A DNA stretch of 62,804 nucleotides from Gammaproteobacteria bacterium (GCA_013373125.1 JABXIK010000012.1:1-62804); one strand, 5' to 3'. Positions 44,861-54,201 are shown, numbered from the stretch's first letter. The notes: generated by a model not told the origin, from the letters alone. Numbers and translations are program-made.

Positions 44861-45985
44861 ATGCTGCAAACTGAAAAGCAGGCCTTACGGCTAAGGCGTT
44901 CAGTGTTATCCAATTTGGGCGTGCTCTCATTGGTGCTGTTGTGTTGGCTTGCTGCCCACATGGGGTATTTTGTTATTGATACCCCATATGTTTTGGCTTT
45001 AACCATTGTCATGTGGTTGGGTCATGGTCTGTTTGTGATTGCGATTGCCTGTTCTGGCAACCTAAGATTCAAAGATGCCAGTCTGACGCTTCCCCAGATG
45101 ATCTGGGTGACGCTGTTTCTTAGTTTACTCATGTCTGTTGTGCAAGATATCCGTCCCTTATTGCTCATGGGGTATCTATTGGTCATGTCTTTTGGGGCGT
45201 TTCGTCTTTCTATCAAAGGCTTCTACGGTTTTACGGTTTTCACCATTGCTTGCTATCTATTAAGTCTGAGCTGGATTTATCAACACCGACCTGATGATGT
45301 GCAATTGGCACAAGAGTTCTTTGTGTTTGTGGGCTTTGGCTTATCTTTGTGCGGCTTTTTACTGATGGGGACGGAGTTCAGTAACCTAAGAAAATCCCTT
45401 GTGGCTCGGCATCGAGAATTAAAAGGCGCGGTTTCCCGTATTGAGGAGTTAGCCGTAACCGATGAACTGACGGGTCTTTATAACCGCCGCTATCTCATGC
45501 AGATGTTGGCGCAACAGCGGGCCTTAGCCAATCGCAGTCGATATGGTTTCGTGGTGTGTTATTTGGACTTGGATCACTTTAAAAAAGTGAATGACCAGTA
45601 CGGTCACCCGTTTGGAGATAAGGTCTTGAAAGGGTTCGCTAATCTCATGTCATATTGCCTGCGTGAGGTAGATATCGGCGCGCGCTTAGGTGGTGAAGAG
45701 TTCGTGTTGGTGTTGGCGGATACGAATTTAGATGCGGCCTATGGCGTGTGTCAGCGCATGGCCGATAAGTGGCGAGAAATGCGTTTTCATGAGGCGCCGG
45801 ATTTGATTCTTACACTGTCTGCGGGCATCACAGAGTTTAAAGCGCCTGAGACCATCGAGCGGACTTTAGAGCGGGCCGATCGATTACTGTATGAAGCGAA
45901 AAATAAAGGGCGTAATTGCATCGAAGTGGAGCAACAAGAGCTACAAGTGCCATTTGATTTCGATGAAGACACCCAGCCTGCTTAG
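44861..45985 (+). CDS. membrane-bound diguanylate cyclase (GGDEF)
   Basis: 374 residues. Six hydrophobic helices fill about residues 20-180, then a short coiled coil leads to a GGDEF domain (about 200-365). The active-site motif is GGEEF (RLGGEEFVLVLAD, about 281), and the product-inhibition site RxxD (REVD) lies exactly five residues before it, so c-di-GMP feedback should operate. LTDELTGLYNRRYL opens the domain. The signal is unknown. ATG at 44861 follows AAAGGA. The gene lies immediately behind glpK in the same direction and may be cotranscribed. Confidence 0.92.
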   Translation: MLQTEKQALRLRRSVLSNLGVLSLVLLCWLAAHMGYFVIDTPYVLALTIVMWLGHGLFVIAIACSGNLRFKDASLTLPQMIWVTLFLSLLMSVVQDIRPLLLMGYLLVMSFGAFRLSIKGFYGFTVFTIACYLLSLSWIYQHRPDDVQLAQEFFVFVGFGLSLCGFLLMGTEFSNLRKSLVARHRELKGAVSRIEELAVTDELTGLYNRRYLMQMLAQQRALANRSRYGFVVCYLDLDHFKKVNDQYGHPFGDKVLKGFANLMSYCLREVDIGARLGGEEFVLVLADTNLDAAYGVCQRMADKWREMRFHEAPDLILTLSAGITEFKAPETIERTLERADRLLYEAKNKGRNCIEVEQQELQVPFDFDEDTQPA

Positions 45986-45989
45986 TTTT

Positions 45990-46877
45990 TTAAAAATACC
46001 GCCTTAATGCGATAAAGCCACTTAATTGCACCCAACTAAATTGTTTGTGTTCCACGAATTCTGGGTCAAATTGGGTCTGGAGTAGTCGCTCATAATCCAC
46101 GTGAACACTGGGCACCAAATACCAATATGGACCTAAGTAATATCGGTAGTGCCAATCAAAGCGAAATCCCATTTGATAGACGGTGCTTTCGGCGCTAGAA
46201 AGTTGTCTGTGCTGAGTGGCGTCATTACTCAGGTCGCTGTCCAGTTTCGCCAAATACATCTGCCATTGAAAATTAAGGCCACGGTCATCCTTGATACGAC
46301 CCAAGCTGAAGCCAAATCCGGAAAAGGTGCCATCAAACAGGGTTGCATTCGTGCTAGTGATGTCGGCGTTCACAGGCGAGGATTCGCTGGAATAAAACAA
46401 CCCAAGGGTGTTGATGGGGCCTTCATCTTTTACGCTCTCATACCAATAAACATGGGCTCGGTGTAAATGACGCTCAAAATCGATGATGTCCCCTGTGTTC
46501 AAAGTTTGAGCGGCGCCGGAATTACTGACATACACCAGACTCGTGCTGATCTCTGAATTCATAGATTCGTCTTGCCACTGAAACTGAAACCAGAGCCCTT
46601 GATGGATATGAAATTGATATAGGGATACATGGGTGTCTACAGACAAGTAGCTGGGGCTTTGTTGTATTTTGATCTTGGGTCCGCGAGCGAGCCAACCAAT
46701 AGGGTGACGTCGATACGTTTGCAGATTTAACTCGCCTTCATAAGTGGTCTCTTGCAAGCTTGCAGAATCACTGAGGAACTGATTTTGCGTATCGATGACA
46801 CCATTGGCGATGCCCGAGTATTCACCCCAAGTAAAAGCGCTGGAAAGCAGGCATATAATGAAAAGTAGTTGATGCAT
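45990..46877 (-). CDS. putative outer-membrane beta-barrel protein of unknown function
   Basis: 295 residues with a signal peptide (MHQLLFIICLLSSAFTWG). The mature protein is rich in alternating aromatic/polar segments (LYQFHIHQGLWFQFQWQDE, MGFRFDWHYRYYLGPYWYLVPSVHVDYERL) and ends GFIALRRYF with a C-terminal Phe, which suits a small beta barrel. No family is recognised. It ends 4 bp from the stop of the convergent cyclase gene. A lipid-trafficking or MipA-like role cannot be tested by eye. Confidence 0.6.
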   Translation of the reverse strand: MHQLLFIICLLSSAFTWGEYSGIANGVIDTQNQFLSDSASLQETTYEGELNLQTYRRHPIGWLARGPKIKIQQSPSYLSVDTHVSLYQFHIHQGLWFQFQWQDESMNSEISTSLVYVSNSGAAQTLNTGDIIDFERHLHRAHVYWYESVKDEGPINTLGLFYSSESSPVNADITSTNATLFDGTFSGFGFSLGRIKDDRGLNFQWQMYLAKLDSDLSNDATQHRQLSSAESTVYQMGFRFDWHYRYYLGPYWYLVPSVHVDYERLLQTQFDPEFVEHKQFSWVQLSGFIALRRYF

Positions 46878-46986
46878 AGGTTAGTTATCGACCAGATCTG
46901 AAAAATGTGCAATCTGGTTACATAAACTTACAAAACACCTGATAAATGAAACGGTATTGACAAGAGATCGGGGCTATATTAGTCCA

Positions 46987-47061
46987 ATCAGTTTTTGTCT
47001 AAGAGCTGATCATTGTGTGACTCCTTATTTGTATTTAGCGCCTTTTTGGCGCTTTTTTTTT
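46987..47061 (+). ncRNA. candidate small RNA ending at an intrinsic terminator
   Basis: A strong plus-strand terminator AGCGCC-TTTTT-GGCGCT followed by eight T (47037-47061) has no plus-strand protein gene before it: the only gene upstream on this strand ends at 45985 and a minus gene lies between. A hairpin ATCAG/CTGAT spans 46987-47011, and -10-like TATATT is at 46975-46980. This fits a short RNA of about 75 nt. The -35 is unconvincing, so the transcript is a hypothesis. Confidence 0.4.
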
Positions 47062-47151
47062 GCTTTTTCATCGGCTTATCTTGGGTTTATGTCTGTACTA
47101 ATGAAAAAGCAGTGTTAAACTTGCGCGAAATTTTTTTGTAAGGGTTCTGGC

Positions 47152-48309
47152 ATGACTGATACTGCTGAACAACTGACTCAATCGACGCAAAAACGAATCT
47201 TAAGCTGGCTAATTCTATTGGGTGGTATTTACGCCATTCTCTTGTCAGTGGGTATGGTGGGCTCAGGCTTCAAATGGGCCTCAGGTGGATCAGAAGGGGC
47301 GAAAGAACTCTTCGAATTTGCGACCAATCCCTTCCTTGCTCTTCTTATCGGTACCTTAGCGACCGCTCTTGTTCAAAGTTCCAGTACTGTTACCTCTGTT
47401 GTAGTTGGCCTTGTGGCTGGCGGATTACCTGTTTCCATCGCGATTCCTATGGTGATGGGCGCCAACATTGGTACCACGATTACGAATACCTTGGTGAGTC
47501 TAGGCCACGTGCGTAAGAAGTCTGAATTCCGCCGTGCGTTTGCCGCAGCCACGGTTCACGATTTCTTTAACCTTATGTGTGTGGCGATCTTCTTGCCGTT
47601 GGAAATCATCTTTGGTTTCCTAGAAAAAGCCAGCGCCTATGTGTCTAGCCACCTAATTGGTGCTGACTCAATGAGCATGAAAGGCTTCAACTTTATTAAG
47701 CCAATCACTAAACCTGTGATCAGCGAAATTAAGTCCTTGCTAGGCGTACTTCCTGAAAAAGTAGCGGCTATCACGCTAATCGTGTTGGGTATTGTATTGA
47801 TTTTCGTGGCCATCACTTTGATTGGTCGTGTATTACGTAACTTGATGGTGGGTCGTGCGAAGCAGTTACTACACGCTGCAATTGGTCGTGGCCCGATTAC
47901 CGGTATCGGTAGTGGTGCACTAGTAACCGTATTAGTACAGTCATCGTCTACCACCACCAGCTTAATGGTTCCACTGGTTGGTTCAGGCGTATTTAAACCA
48001 CGTGATATCTATCCGTTTACCCTAGGTGCGAACATTGGTACCACGATTACGGCGTTATTAGCGGCAACCGCATTGTCTGGCCCTGGTGCCATTGTGGGTC
48101 TGCAAATTGCCCTAGTGCATTTGATGTATAATTTATCGGGTGTGTTGGTTATTTTCGGATTACCGTTCTTAAGAGAAATACCACTGAAAGCTGCTGAGCG
48201 TTTAGCAGAAGTTGCGACCAAGCGTCACTCACTTGCGGCACTATACGTGTTGAGTGTGTTCTTCTTGTTCCCAGCTTTGTGTGTATTTATTATGTCTAGC
48301 TTCAGCTAA
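47152..48309 (+). CDS. Na+/phosphate cotransporter family protein (NptA/PNaS type)
   Basis: 385 residues with 8-9 membrane helices. The two inverted QSSS repeats that define the family are visible: ALVQSSSTVTSVVVGLVAGG (about 72-91) and VLVQSSSTTTSLMVPLVGSG (about 262-281), each followed by GANIGTTIT. It would import phosphate with sodium at the inner membrane. The usual C-terminal PhoU-like domain of many bacterial members is absent; instead a separate coiled-coil gene begins 10 bp downstream. Confidence 0.88.
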   Translation: MTDTAEQLTQSTQKRILSWLILLGGIYAILLSVGMVGSGFKWASGGSEGAKELFEFATNPFLALLIGTLATALVQSSSTVTSVVVGLVAGGLPVSIAIPMVMGANIGTTITNTLVSLGHVRKKSEFRRAFAAATVHDFFNLMCVAIFLPLEIIFGFLEKASAYVSSHLIGADSMSMKGFNFIKPITKPVISEIKSLLGVLPEKVAAITLIVLGIVLIFVAITLIGRVLRNLMVGRAKQLLHAAIGRGPITGIGSGALVTVLVQSSSTTTSLMVPLVGSGVFKPRDIYPFTLGANIGTTITALLAATALSGPGAIVGLQIALVHLMYNLSGVLVIFGLPFLREIPLKAAERLAEVATKRHSLAALYVLSVFFLFPALCVFIMSSFS

Positions 48310-48319
48310 GGAGATAGCA

Positions 48320-48580
48320 ATGGGTAAGAAACGTATCAAGGAATTGCAAAAACAGGTCAAGGAAGCGAAAGAGACCTTAGCGGAATTAGAGAAAAAGCGT
48401 AATAAAAAGATCTTAAAGGCACAGCATAAAGTGATCGAAGATCTTGAAAACATGATCGACGAAGAAACCCTTCGTCGTGAAAGCTTGATCGAGCTAAGTG
48501 AAGAAGCGTTCCAAGAAGCGAAAGAATTAATGGAAGGTTTAATTCAAAAAGTAAAAAATCTTGTGAAATCTGAAAAGTAA
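48320..48580 (+). CDS. small coiled-coil protein coupled to the Na/Pi transporter
   Basis: 86 residues from the ATG at 48320, preceded by AAGGAG; longer upstream frames overlap the transporter and are rejected. The sequence is almost entirely charged heptads (KKRIKELQKQVKEAKETLAEL, IEDLENMIDEETLRRESLIEL), predicting one long alpha-helical coiled coil with no membrane segment. It begins 10 bp after the transporter stop, so the two are coupled. A PhoU-like or regulatory helix function for the transporter is an inference. Confidence 0.75.
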   Translation: MGKKRIKELQKQVKEAKETLAELEKKRNKKILKAQHKVIEDLENMIDEETLRRESLIELSEEAFQEAKELMEGLIQKVKNLVKSEK

Positions 48581-48588
48581 TCACAAAC

Positions 48589-48627
48589 AAAAAAGCCCCT
48601 AAGTGAGTTTCACTTAGGGGCTTTTTT
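48589..48627. terminator. terminator after the Na/Pi operon
   Basis: AAAAAAGCCCCTAAGTGA pairs with TCACTTAGGGGCTTTTTT; a long perfect stem shared with the convergent gene. Confidence 0.93.
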
Positions 48628-48639
48628 ATGCCTGCTATT

Positions 48640-49281
48640 TTATAAGCCCATGAACCATTGTTTGTTTACAGCATGCGCAAAGCACATGTCTGCAGCCAGT
48701 TGCTTAACATTTGAATGGCTTAGGTAGAATTGGATCTGTTGCTGGATTTGTTGAACGAGACTGTCGTAATTGAAACTTAAGAAGTTTTCGCCGTTATGAA
48801 ATTGCACACTAAAGTCATCGCTGATCTCAATGCCTTGGTGTTTGAGCTGACGTGCAAGATTACGACTCACGTTGCGAAAAGCCATGTCTTTTAATAAGTA
48901 AGGTAAGCATCCAGGCATATTGAATGACCACGCATCGGCATAGAACTCAGCATCTAATGCCTTTGCTTGCAGAATAAAGGGGTCAGTAATGCGCTGCGCT
49001 TCACTGGCCGATACGGGAATACTGCTTGGACAGCGATAGTAATATTGAATGTCGTAACTGGCGTCTTGATTTGGCTTTAAGCTGGGGTGGGGTGGGGCTA
49101 CGAGTTCATTATCTAAGATGACTTTAAAACTTACCGGCCAGAGTTGATCCGAGTGGGTGAAAATACGTACTTTTTGCACTTTATTTAAGCCCAGTTGGCA
49201 ACGGGCTGTATTTTCCGCCAGCGTCACGCATAGAAACTCTGCGAAGCGATCGAAGTCATAATGAACTTTTGGGTTAGCCAT
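48640..49281 (-). CDS. conserved-looking protein of unknown function
   Basis: 213 residues, ATG at 49281 after AGGAGGAAAC, a very strong ribosome site. No signal peptide or membrane helix. It reads as a soluble alpha/beta protein (HYDFDRFAEFLCVTLAENTARCQLGL, SFNMPGCLPYLLKDMAFRNVSRNLARQL) with four scattered Cys. No motif is recognised. It is monocistronic. Confidence 0.7.
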   Translation of the reverse strand: MANPKVHYDFDRFAEFLCVTLAENTARCQLGLNKVQKVRIFTHSDQLWPVSFKVILDNELVAPPHPSLKPNQDASYDIQYYYRCPSSIPVSASEAQRITDPFILQAKALDAEFYADAWSFNMPGCLPYLLKDMAFRNVSRNLARQLKHQGIEISDDFSVQFHNGENFLSFNYDSLVQQIQQQIQFYLSHSNVKQLAADMCFAHAVNKQWFMGL

Positions 49282-49440
49282 GTTTCCTCCTAGTTAAATC
49301 GGGAGTCTTATTCTTTAGCGTAATAATGAGAAACGCTTTTAATAGATAAGAGCTACTCTGTTATCGTTTTATGTAAGTATAGACAGAGTAGCCAAACAGG
49401 CTTAGGTGGATTCGGTCTTTAACCGTTACCTTTGGTGCTG

Positions 49441-49908
49441 TTATTCACCTTTTAGGTAAGCAAGCACGTCTTCATGGTGAGTTTTGGTTTTGAACTTGTC
49501 CATAATGTGAACAAGTTTGCCTTTCTCATCAATGATGAAGGTGATGCGATGAATGCCATCGAATTCGCGACCCATGAATTTCTTAGGGCCCCATACACCG
49601 TATTTATCGGCGATGGAGTGGTCTTCGTCTGACAACAAGGTGAAGTTTAGGTTATCGCGTTCTTTGAACTTTAAAAGACGAGCAGGGGCGTCAGGGCTGA
49701 TGCCCAGTGTCACCACATTTAGTTTATCCAATTCTTTTTTACTGTCGCGCAAGCTACAAGCTTGGGTGGTGCAGCCAGGTGTCATGGCTTTTGGGTAGAA
49801 ATATAAAACTACGGTTTTGCCGCGGAAATCTTTTAATGCGACTTTGTTGCCGTTTTCATCCAAGGTGGTAAATGCTGGGGCCACTTTGCCAATGGTAGGG
49901 CGAATCAT
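49441..49908 (-). CDS. bcp: thiol peroxidase, Bcp/PrxQ family
   Basis: 155 residues. The peroxiredoxin core has VVLYFYPKAMTPGCTTQACSLRD, with peroxidatic Cys about 45 and resolving Cys about 50 in the PrxQ CxxxxC arrangement. FTLLSDEDHSIADKYGVW follows. The enzyme reduces hydrogen and alkyl peroxides with thioredoxin. It is the last gene in the direction of the nrdA-nrdB-yfaE group, 38 bp after yfaE, and may be cotranscribed as an oxidative-stress partner for ribonucleotide reductase. Confidence 0.93.
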   Translation of the reverse strand: MIRPTIGKVAPAFTTLDENGNKVALKDFRGKTVVLYFYPKAMTPGCTTQACSLRDSKKELDKLNVVTLGISPDAPARLLKFKERDNLNFTLLSDEDHSIADKYGVWGPKKFMGREFDGIHRITFIIDEKGKLVHIMDKFKTKTHHEDVLAYLKGE

Positions 49909-49946
49909 AGTGCTTCCTTATGGGTTTGCGACTGATGGCTCTTATT

Positions 49947-50417
49947 TTAGCCTTTTAGTTTTAACTTGAGTTCGGTTTTAGGCACGCAACAGCAAGGTAG
50001 GATCTCGCCTTCATTAATCCATGCCATTGGCTCTTGTAGATACGCCACTTCCCCTTCGATTAAATCGGTGCGGCAGCCTCCACAATAGCCTTCACGGCAT
50101 TGATAGGGCAGTTGTACCCCTTGCGCTTCTAAACTTTCTAGTAAGTTACTGGCGTAATGGAAAGCCAAAGGTTTTTCGATGCCTTCCACTGCAACAGCGT
50201 ATACGGGCTTTTCAAAACCTTGGATTTCAAGTTGCTGATTATCTTGTGGGGACTCTGGGTTATCTAAGGGTAGGAACAGCTCCCCTTGCGGCACATCAGT
50301 GTCTGGGGTGCTGATTACCTCAGGACTTTCTAGTTGAAAGTCCTGATGGTCGTTGGCGTCATCTTCGAGATGAAAGTCCGGTTCAGTGGAATTGGGCGCG
50401 TCCTTCATGGCCAACAT
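49947..50417 (-). CDS. yfaE: 2Fe-2S ferredoxin for ribonucleotide reductase maintenance (YfaE-like) with long acidic N-terminus
   Basis: 156 residues from the ATG at 50417, chosen because it lies just past the nrdB stop; ATG 50408 is also possible. The C-terminal 80 residues are a [2Fe-2S] domain with CREGYCGGC and a later CCC (C-x4-C-x2-C...C pattern), matching YfaE, which supplies electrons to restore the NrdB diferric tyrosyl radical. The first 70 residues are acidic and low-complexity (DDANDHQDFQLESPEV...), absent from the 84-residue E. coli protein. The gene follows nrdB at 10 bp. Confidence 0.85.
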   Translation of the reverse strand: MLAMKDAPNSTEPDFHLEDDANDHQDFQLESPEVISTPDTDVPQGELFLPLDNPESPQDNQQLEIQGFEKPVYAVAVEGIEKPLAFHYASNLLESLEAQGVQLPYQCREGYCGGCRTDLIEGEVAYLQEPMAWINEGEILPCCCVPKTELKLKLKG

Positions 50418-50427
50418 AGTCGTGAAC

Positions 50428-51558
50428 TTACAGTTCGATGTCGCTGAAGTCTTCCAAAGACAATGCGCTGTCGATGGCACCGACTAGGTAGGAGCTGATT
50501 TCCGCTTCCTGTGGCGCCACTTGAACATTGTCACTTACCAACCAAGCATTGATCCAAGGAAGTGGATTTTGCTTAGTAGGGAAGATGGTCTCTAAACCAA
50601 TGGCGGTTAAGCGTTGGTTGCAGATGTATTCCACATACTGACAAAGAATGTCTTTGTTTAAGCCGATCATGCTGCCATCTTTGAATAGGTATTCTGCCCA
50701 TTCTTTTTCTTGCTCAGCCGCTTCACGGAAAATTTGAATCACTTCTTCGCGACACTCTTTGGTGATTTCACCCATTTCAGGGTCATCTTTACCCATGGCC
50801 CAAATTTGCAACATGTGTTGTGTGCCGGTTAGGTGAAGGGCTTCATCGCGTGCGATCAATTTGATGATCTTGGCGTTGCCTTCCATGGTTGCGCGTTCTG
50901 CAAATGCGAAACTGCATGCAAAGCTGACATAGAAACGAATGGCTTCTAACACGTTTACAGAGGCAACCGTTAGATACAATTTACGCTTTAGATCACGCAA
51001 GTTGATATCAATAATTTCACCATTCACTTCGTGCTGACCTTCACCTAGGTTTTGGTAATAGGTTACGCCTTCAATGAGGTCGTCGTAGTATTTGGTCACA
51101 CTTTCAGCACGCTTGGTGATGTATTCGTTGGTCACGATGTCATCAAATACCGCAGCAGGGTCGGAGATTACGTTACGAATAATGTGCGTGTAAGAGCGAC
51201 TGTGAATGGTTTCACTGAACGACCAGGTTTCAATCCAGGTTTCAAGTTCTGGTAAAGAAACGATCGGCAGTAGTGCCACGTTAGGAGAGCGACCTTGAAT
51301 ACTGTCCAATAGCGTTTGATATTTTAAGTTGCTCAGGAAAATATGTTTTTCATGCTCAGGTAGATTCGCAAAATCTTTACGGTCAGTGGATAGGTCCACT
51401 TCTTCAGGGCGCCAGAAAAACGATAGTTGTTTTTCAATGAGCTGTTCGAAGATTTTGTATTTTTGCGTGTCGTAGCGCGATACATTTACGTGCTCGCCAA
51501 AAAACATAGGCTGGCTAAAGGTGTCGAATGTATTGCGGTTAAATGTTTGATAAGCCAT
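50428..51558 (-). CDS. nrdB: class Ia ribonucleotide reductase, beta subunit
   Basis: 376 residues, the E. coli length. [17 protein letters not shown], the radical-Tyr segment [10 protein letters not shown] (Tyr about 123), [27 protein letters not shown] with iron ligands, and QRLTAIGL are intact. NrdB houses the diiron-tyrosyl radical that starts ribonucleotide reduction in NrdA. It is separated from nrdA by an unusual 372-bp structured spacer and overlapped by nothing. A hairpin AACAAAC/GTTTGTT lies just before its ribosome site. Confidence 0.96.
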   Translation of the reverse strand: MAYQTFNRNTFDTFSQPMFFGEHVNVSRYDTQKYKIFEQLIEKQLSFFWRPEEVDLSTDRKDFANLPEHEKHIFLSNLKYQTLLDSIQGRSPNVALLPIVSLPELETWIETWSFSETIHSRSYTHIIRNVISDPAAVFDDIVTNEYITKRAESVTKYYDDLIEGVTYYQNLGEGQHEVNGEIIDINLRDLKRKLYLTVASVNVLEAIRFYVSFACSFAFAERATMEGNAKIIKLIARDEALHLTGTQHMLQIWAMGKDDPEMGEITKECREEVIQIFREAAEQEKEWAEYLFKDGSMIGLNKDILCQYVEYICNQRLTAIGLETIFPTKQNPLPWINAWLVSDNVQVAPQEAEISSYLVGAIDSALSLEDFSDIEL

Positions 51559-51660
51559 GTTTTACACTTTTAAAATAAACAACAAACTTAGGTTTGTTGG
51601 TGTTAAGCGGAGCGTTTCCGCTTAACTGAGATTTAAAGGTCAAAAGCCCCTAAGGGCTAA

Positions 51661-51926
51661 TAGGAACCACTGGTCAACCCAAAAGGTTTCTGCGCGTGCC
51701 TTTCAGGCTGGAGAACAAGGCAAACTTCGTAGTGAAAGGGTGGTCCCTTTTCAAGAAGTTTAACGATGTTGTACAGCATTAAAGGTCGCGCCCTACGGGG
51801 CCTTTAGGGAGATCAAATTTCTTTGTTGTGATTTTTCAATTTAACCCGTTAAATTTTTAAAACCACGCCTTAAACTTTGATCTCCTTAAAGGCCAGAATC
51901 CATTCTGGGTTGACCAGTGGTTCCTA
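51661..51926. repeat. 266-bp inverted-repeat element between nrdA and nrdB
   Basis: TAGGAACCACTGGTCAACCC (51661-51680) is perfectly inverted at 51907-51926, and similarity continues inward (AACCCA.AA.GG.TTCTG). An inner repeat GGCCTTTAGGGAGATCAAA (51799) pairs with a copy ending GGAG...GGCC at 51870-51892 with one or two mismatches, and AATTTAAC/GTTAAATT pairs at about 51839-51856. It has no coding frame. It could be a MITE-like insertion or a folded RNA element between the two cistrons. Confidence 0.75.
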
Positions 51927-51930
51927 CCGT

Positions 51931-54201
51931 TTAAATTTTACATGCACCGCCAGCGCAATCGTCTTCTAAGTCTTGCTGAGAATCGTCTGCACCGTCACGG
52001 GTGTTGTGGTAATACAAGGTTTTAAGACCTAGCTTATAGCTAGATAGTAAGTCTTTTAATAAGACTTTCATTGGAACCTTGCCGCCTTCAAATTTAGATG
52101 GATCGTAGTTGGTGTTGGCAGAGATGGCTTGGTCCACAAACTTCTGCATCACACCAACCAATTGTAAGTAACCGTCGTTAGATGGCCACTGCCATAGCAA
52201 TTCGTATTTATGACGAATACGGTCAAACTCAGGTACCACTTGCTTCAAGATACCGTCTTTAGATGCTTTCACGCTGATGTAGCCACGTGGCGGCTCAATA
52301 CCGTTGGTTGCATTACTGATCTGAGATGATGTTTCAGATGGCATGAGAGCGGTTAGGGTAGAGTTACGTAAGCCGTGGGCTTTGATGTCACTGCGTAACG
52401 CTTCCCAATCGTAACGAAGCTCTTCGTTGCAAACGGCATCCAAATCTTTCTTGTAGGTATCAATTGGTAGGATACCTTTAGAGTAAGTGGTTTCGTTGAA
52501 CTTCTCACACGCGCCCACTTCTTGAGCAAGCTTGTTAGACGCTTTCAATAGGTAATATTGAATGGCTTCAAACGTTTGGTGAGTTAAGCCCAATGCGCTG
52601 CCGTCGCTGTATTTCACGCCATTTTTCGCAAGGTAGTAAGCGTAGTTGATCACACCCACACCTAACGTACGACGAGACATGCTGGCAATTTCAGCAGCTG
52701 GCATTGGGTAATCTTGGTAGCTCAATAGGTTATCCAATGCACGCACGATGATGTCAGATAGTTCTTCTAATTCGTCTAAGTTTTCAAGCGCGCCTAGGTT
52801 GAATGCCGCTAGAGTACATAGGGCAATTTCACCTTCTTTGTCGTTAATTTCTTTTAACGGTTTAGTTGGCAGTGCGATTTCCAAGCATAGGTTGGATTGA
52901 CGAATCGGCGCCACAGCCGGATCGAACGGACTATGAGTATTACAGTGATCCACGTTTTGAATGTAGATACGGCCAGTGCTGGCACGCTCTTGCATCAAGA
53001 TAGAGAACAACTCAGCTGCTTTAATGGTTTGCTTGCGGATGTGCTGGTCGTTTTCGTATTTCACGTATAACTCTTCGAATTTCGCTTGGTCTTCGAAGAA
53101 CGCATCGTATAAGCCAGGTACGTCAGAAGGGCTGAACAAGGTGATGTTGCCGCCTTTGATCAATCGCTCATACATTAATTTGTTTAATTGCACGCCGTAA
53201 TCAAGGTGACGTACACGGTTTTCTTCAACACCACGGTTGTTCTTAAGAACCAATAGGGATTCAACTTCCATGTGCCAAATAGGGTAGAACAAAGTCGCTG
53301 CACCACCACGAACACCGCCTTGCGAGCAGCTTTTCACAGCTGTTTGGAAGTGCTTGTAGAAAGGGATACAACCTGTGTGGAAGGCTTCACCACCACGAAT
53401 TGGGCTACCTAGGGCGCGAATACGACCCGCGTTGATGCCGATACCCGCGCGTTGAGATACATATTTAACAATGGCGCCAGCCGCTGCGTTAATAGAATCT
53501 AGGCTATCGTCGGTTTCGATTAGTACGCACGAGCTGAACTGACGGGTAGGGGTACGCACGCCAGCCATGATAGGAGTCGGTAGTGACAACTTAAAGGTAG
53601 AAACCGCATCATAAAAACGACGTACGTAATCCATACGAATGGATTTGTCGTAATTGGCGAATAAACACGCACCAATTAATACATAAAGAAATTGTGGGCT
53701 TTCAAATACTTCGCCAGTGACACGGTTTTGAACTAGGTATTTACCTTCTAATTGCTTCACCGCAGCGTAGGCAAAGTTTAAATCGCGGCTGTGGTCAATG
53801 AAGCTATCCATTTCTTGGAATTCAGCTTCAGAATAATCTTCTAATAAATGACGGTCGTAACGGTCACTGTCGACTAAGCGGGCAACTTGATCGTATAAAG
53901 CAGGTGGCTCGAACTGACCATAGGCTTTTTTGCGCAGGTGGAAAATATTTAAGCGCGCAGCCATGTATTGATAGTCAGGTGTATTTTCAGAAATTAAATC
54001 CGCAGCGGACTTAATCAAGGTTTCATGGATGTCGGAAGTGGAAATAGCATCCGTGAATTGAATTTGTGCGCGAAGCTCTACTTCTGAAACAGAGACGTTA
54101 TTGAGTCCCTCTGCTGCCCATGTCAGCACCTTATGGATTTTATCTAAATCTAAAGGAGCACGATTTCCGTCTCGTTTTGTAACATGAAGTGTGCTGTTCA
54201 T
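51931..54201 (-). CDS. nrdA: class Ia ribonucleotide reductase, alpha subunit
   Basis: 756 residues from the ATG at 54201, which has AAGGG 6 nt before it; the further open frame to 54231 is not used. An N-terminal ATP-cone (VTKRDGNRAPLDLDKIHKVL) carries allosteric control. SSCVLIETDDSLDSI, the finger loop NLCLEIALPTKP, and NSTLTALMPSETSSQISNATNGIEP are catalytic-barrel signatures, and the C-terminus ends CAGGACKI with the redox CxxxxC. Reduces ribonucleoside diphosphates with NrdB. Upstream lie two NrdR boxes and a DnaA box. Confidence 0.96.
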   Translation of the reverse strand: MNSTLHVTKRDGNRAPLDLDKIHKVLTWAAEGLNNVSVSEVELRAQIQFTDAISTSDIHETLIKSAADLISENTPDYQYMAARLNIFHLRKKAYGQFEPPALYDQVARLVDSDRYDRHLLEDYSEAEFQEMDSFIDHSRDLNFAYAAVKQLEGKYLVQNRVTGEVFESPQFLYVLIGACLFANYDKSIRMDYVRRFYDAVSTFKLSLPTPIMAGVRTPTRQFSSCVLIETDDSLDSINAAAGAIVKYVSQRAGIGINAGRIRALGSPIRGGEAFHTGCIPFYKHFQTAVKSCSQGGVRGGAATLFYPIWHMEVESLLVLKNNRGVEENRVRHLDYGVQLNKLMYERLIKGGNITLFSPSDVPGLYDAFFEDQAKFEELYVKYENDQHIRKQTIKAAELFSILMQERASTGRIYIQNVDHCNTHSPFDPAVAPIRQSNLCLEIALPTKPLKEINDKEGEIALCTLAAFNLGALENLDELEELSDIIVRALDNLLSYQDYPMPAAEIASMSRRTLGVGVINYAYYLAKNGVKYSDGSALGLTHQTFEAIQYYLLKASNKLAQEVGACEKFNETTYSKGILPIDTYKKDLDAVCNEELRYDWEALRSDIKAHGLRNSTLTALMPSETSSQISNATNGIEPPRGYISVKASKDGILKQVVPEFDRIRHKYELLWQWPSNDGYLQLVGVMQKFVDQAISANTNYDPSKFEGGKVPMKVLLKDLLSSYKLGLKTLYYHNTRDGADDSQQDLEDDCAGGACKI

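Noticed and set aside
51661..51926. Group I or II intron between nrdA and nrdB
   Set aside because: Too short, no intron-encoded protein, and it lies between genes, not inside one.
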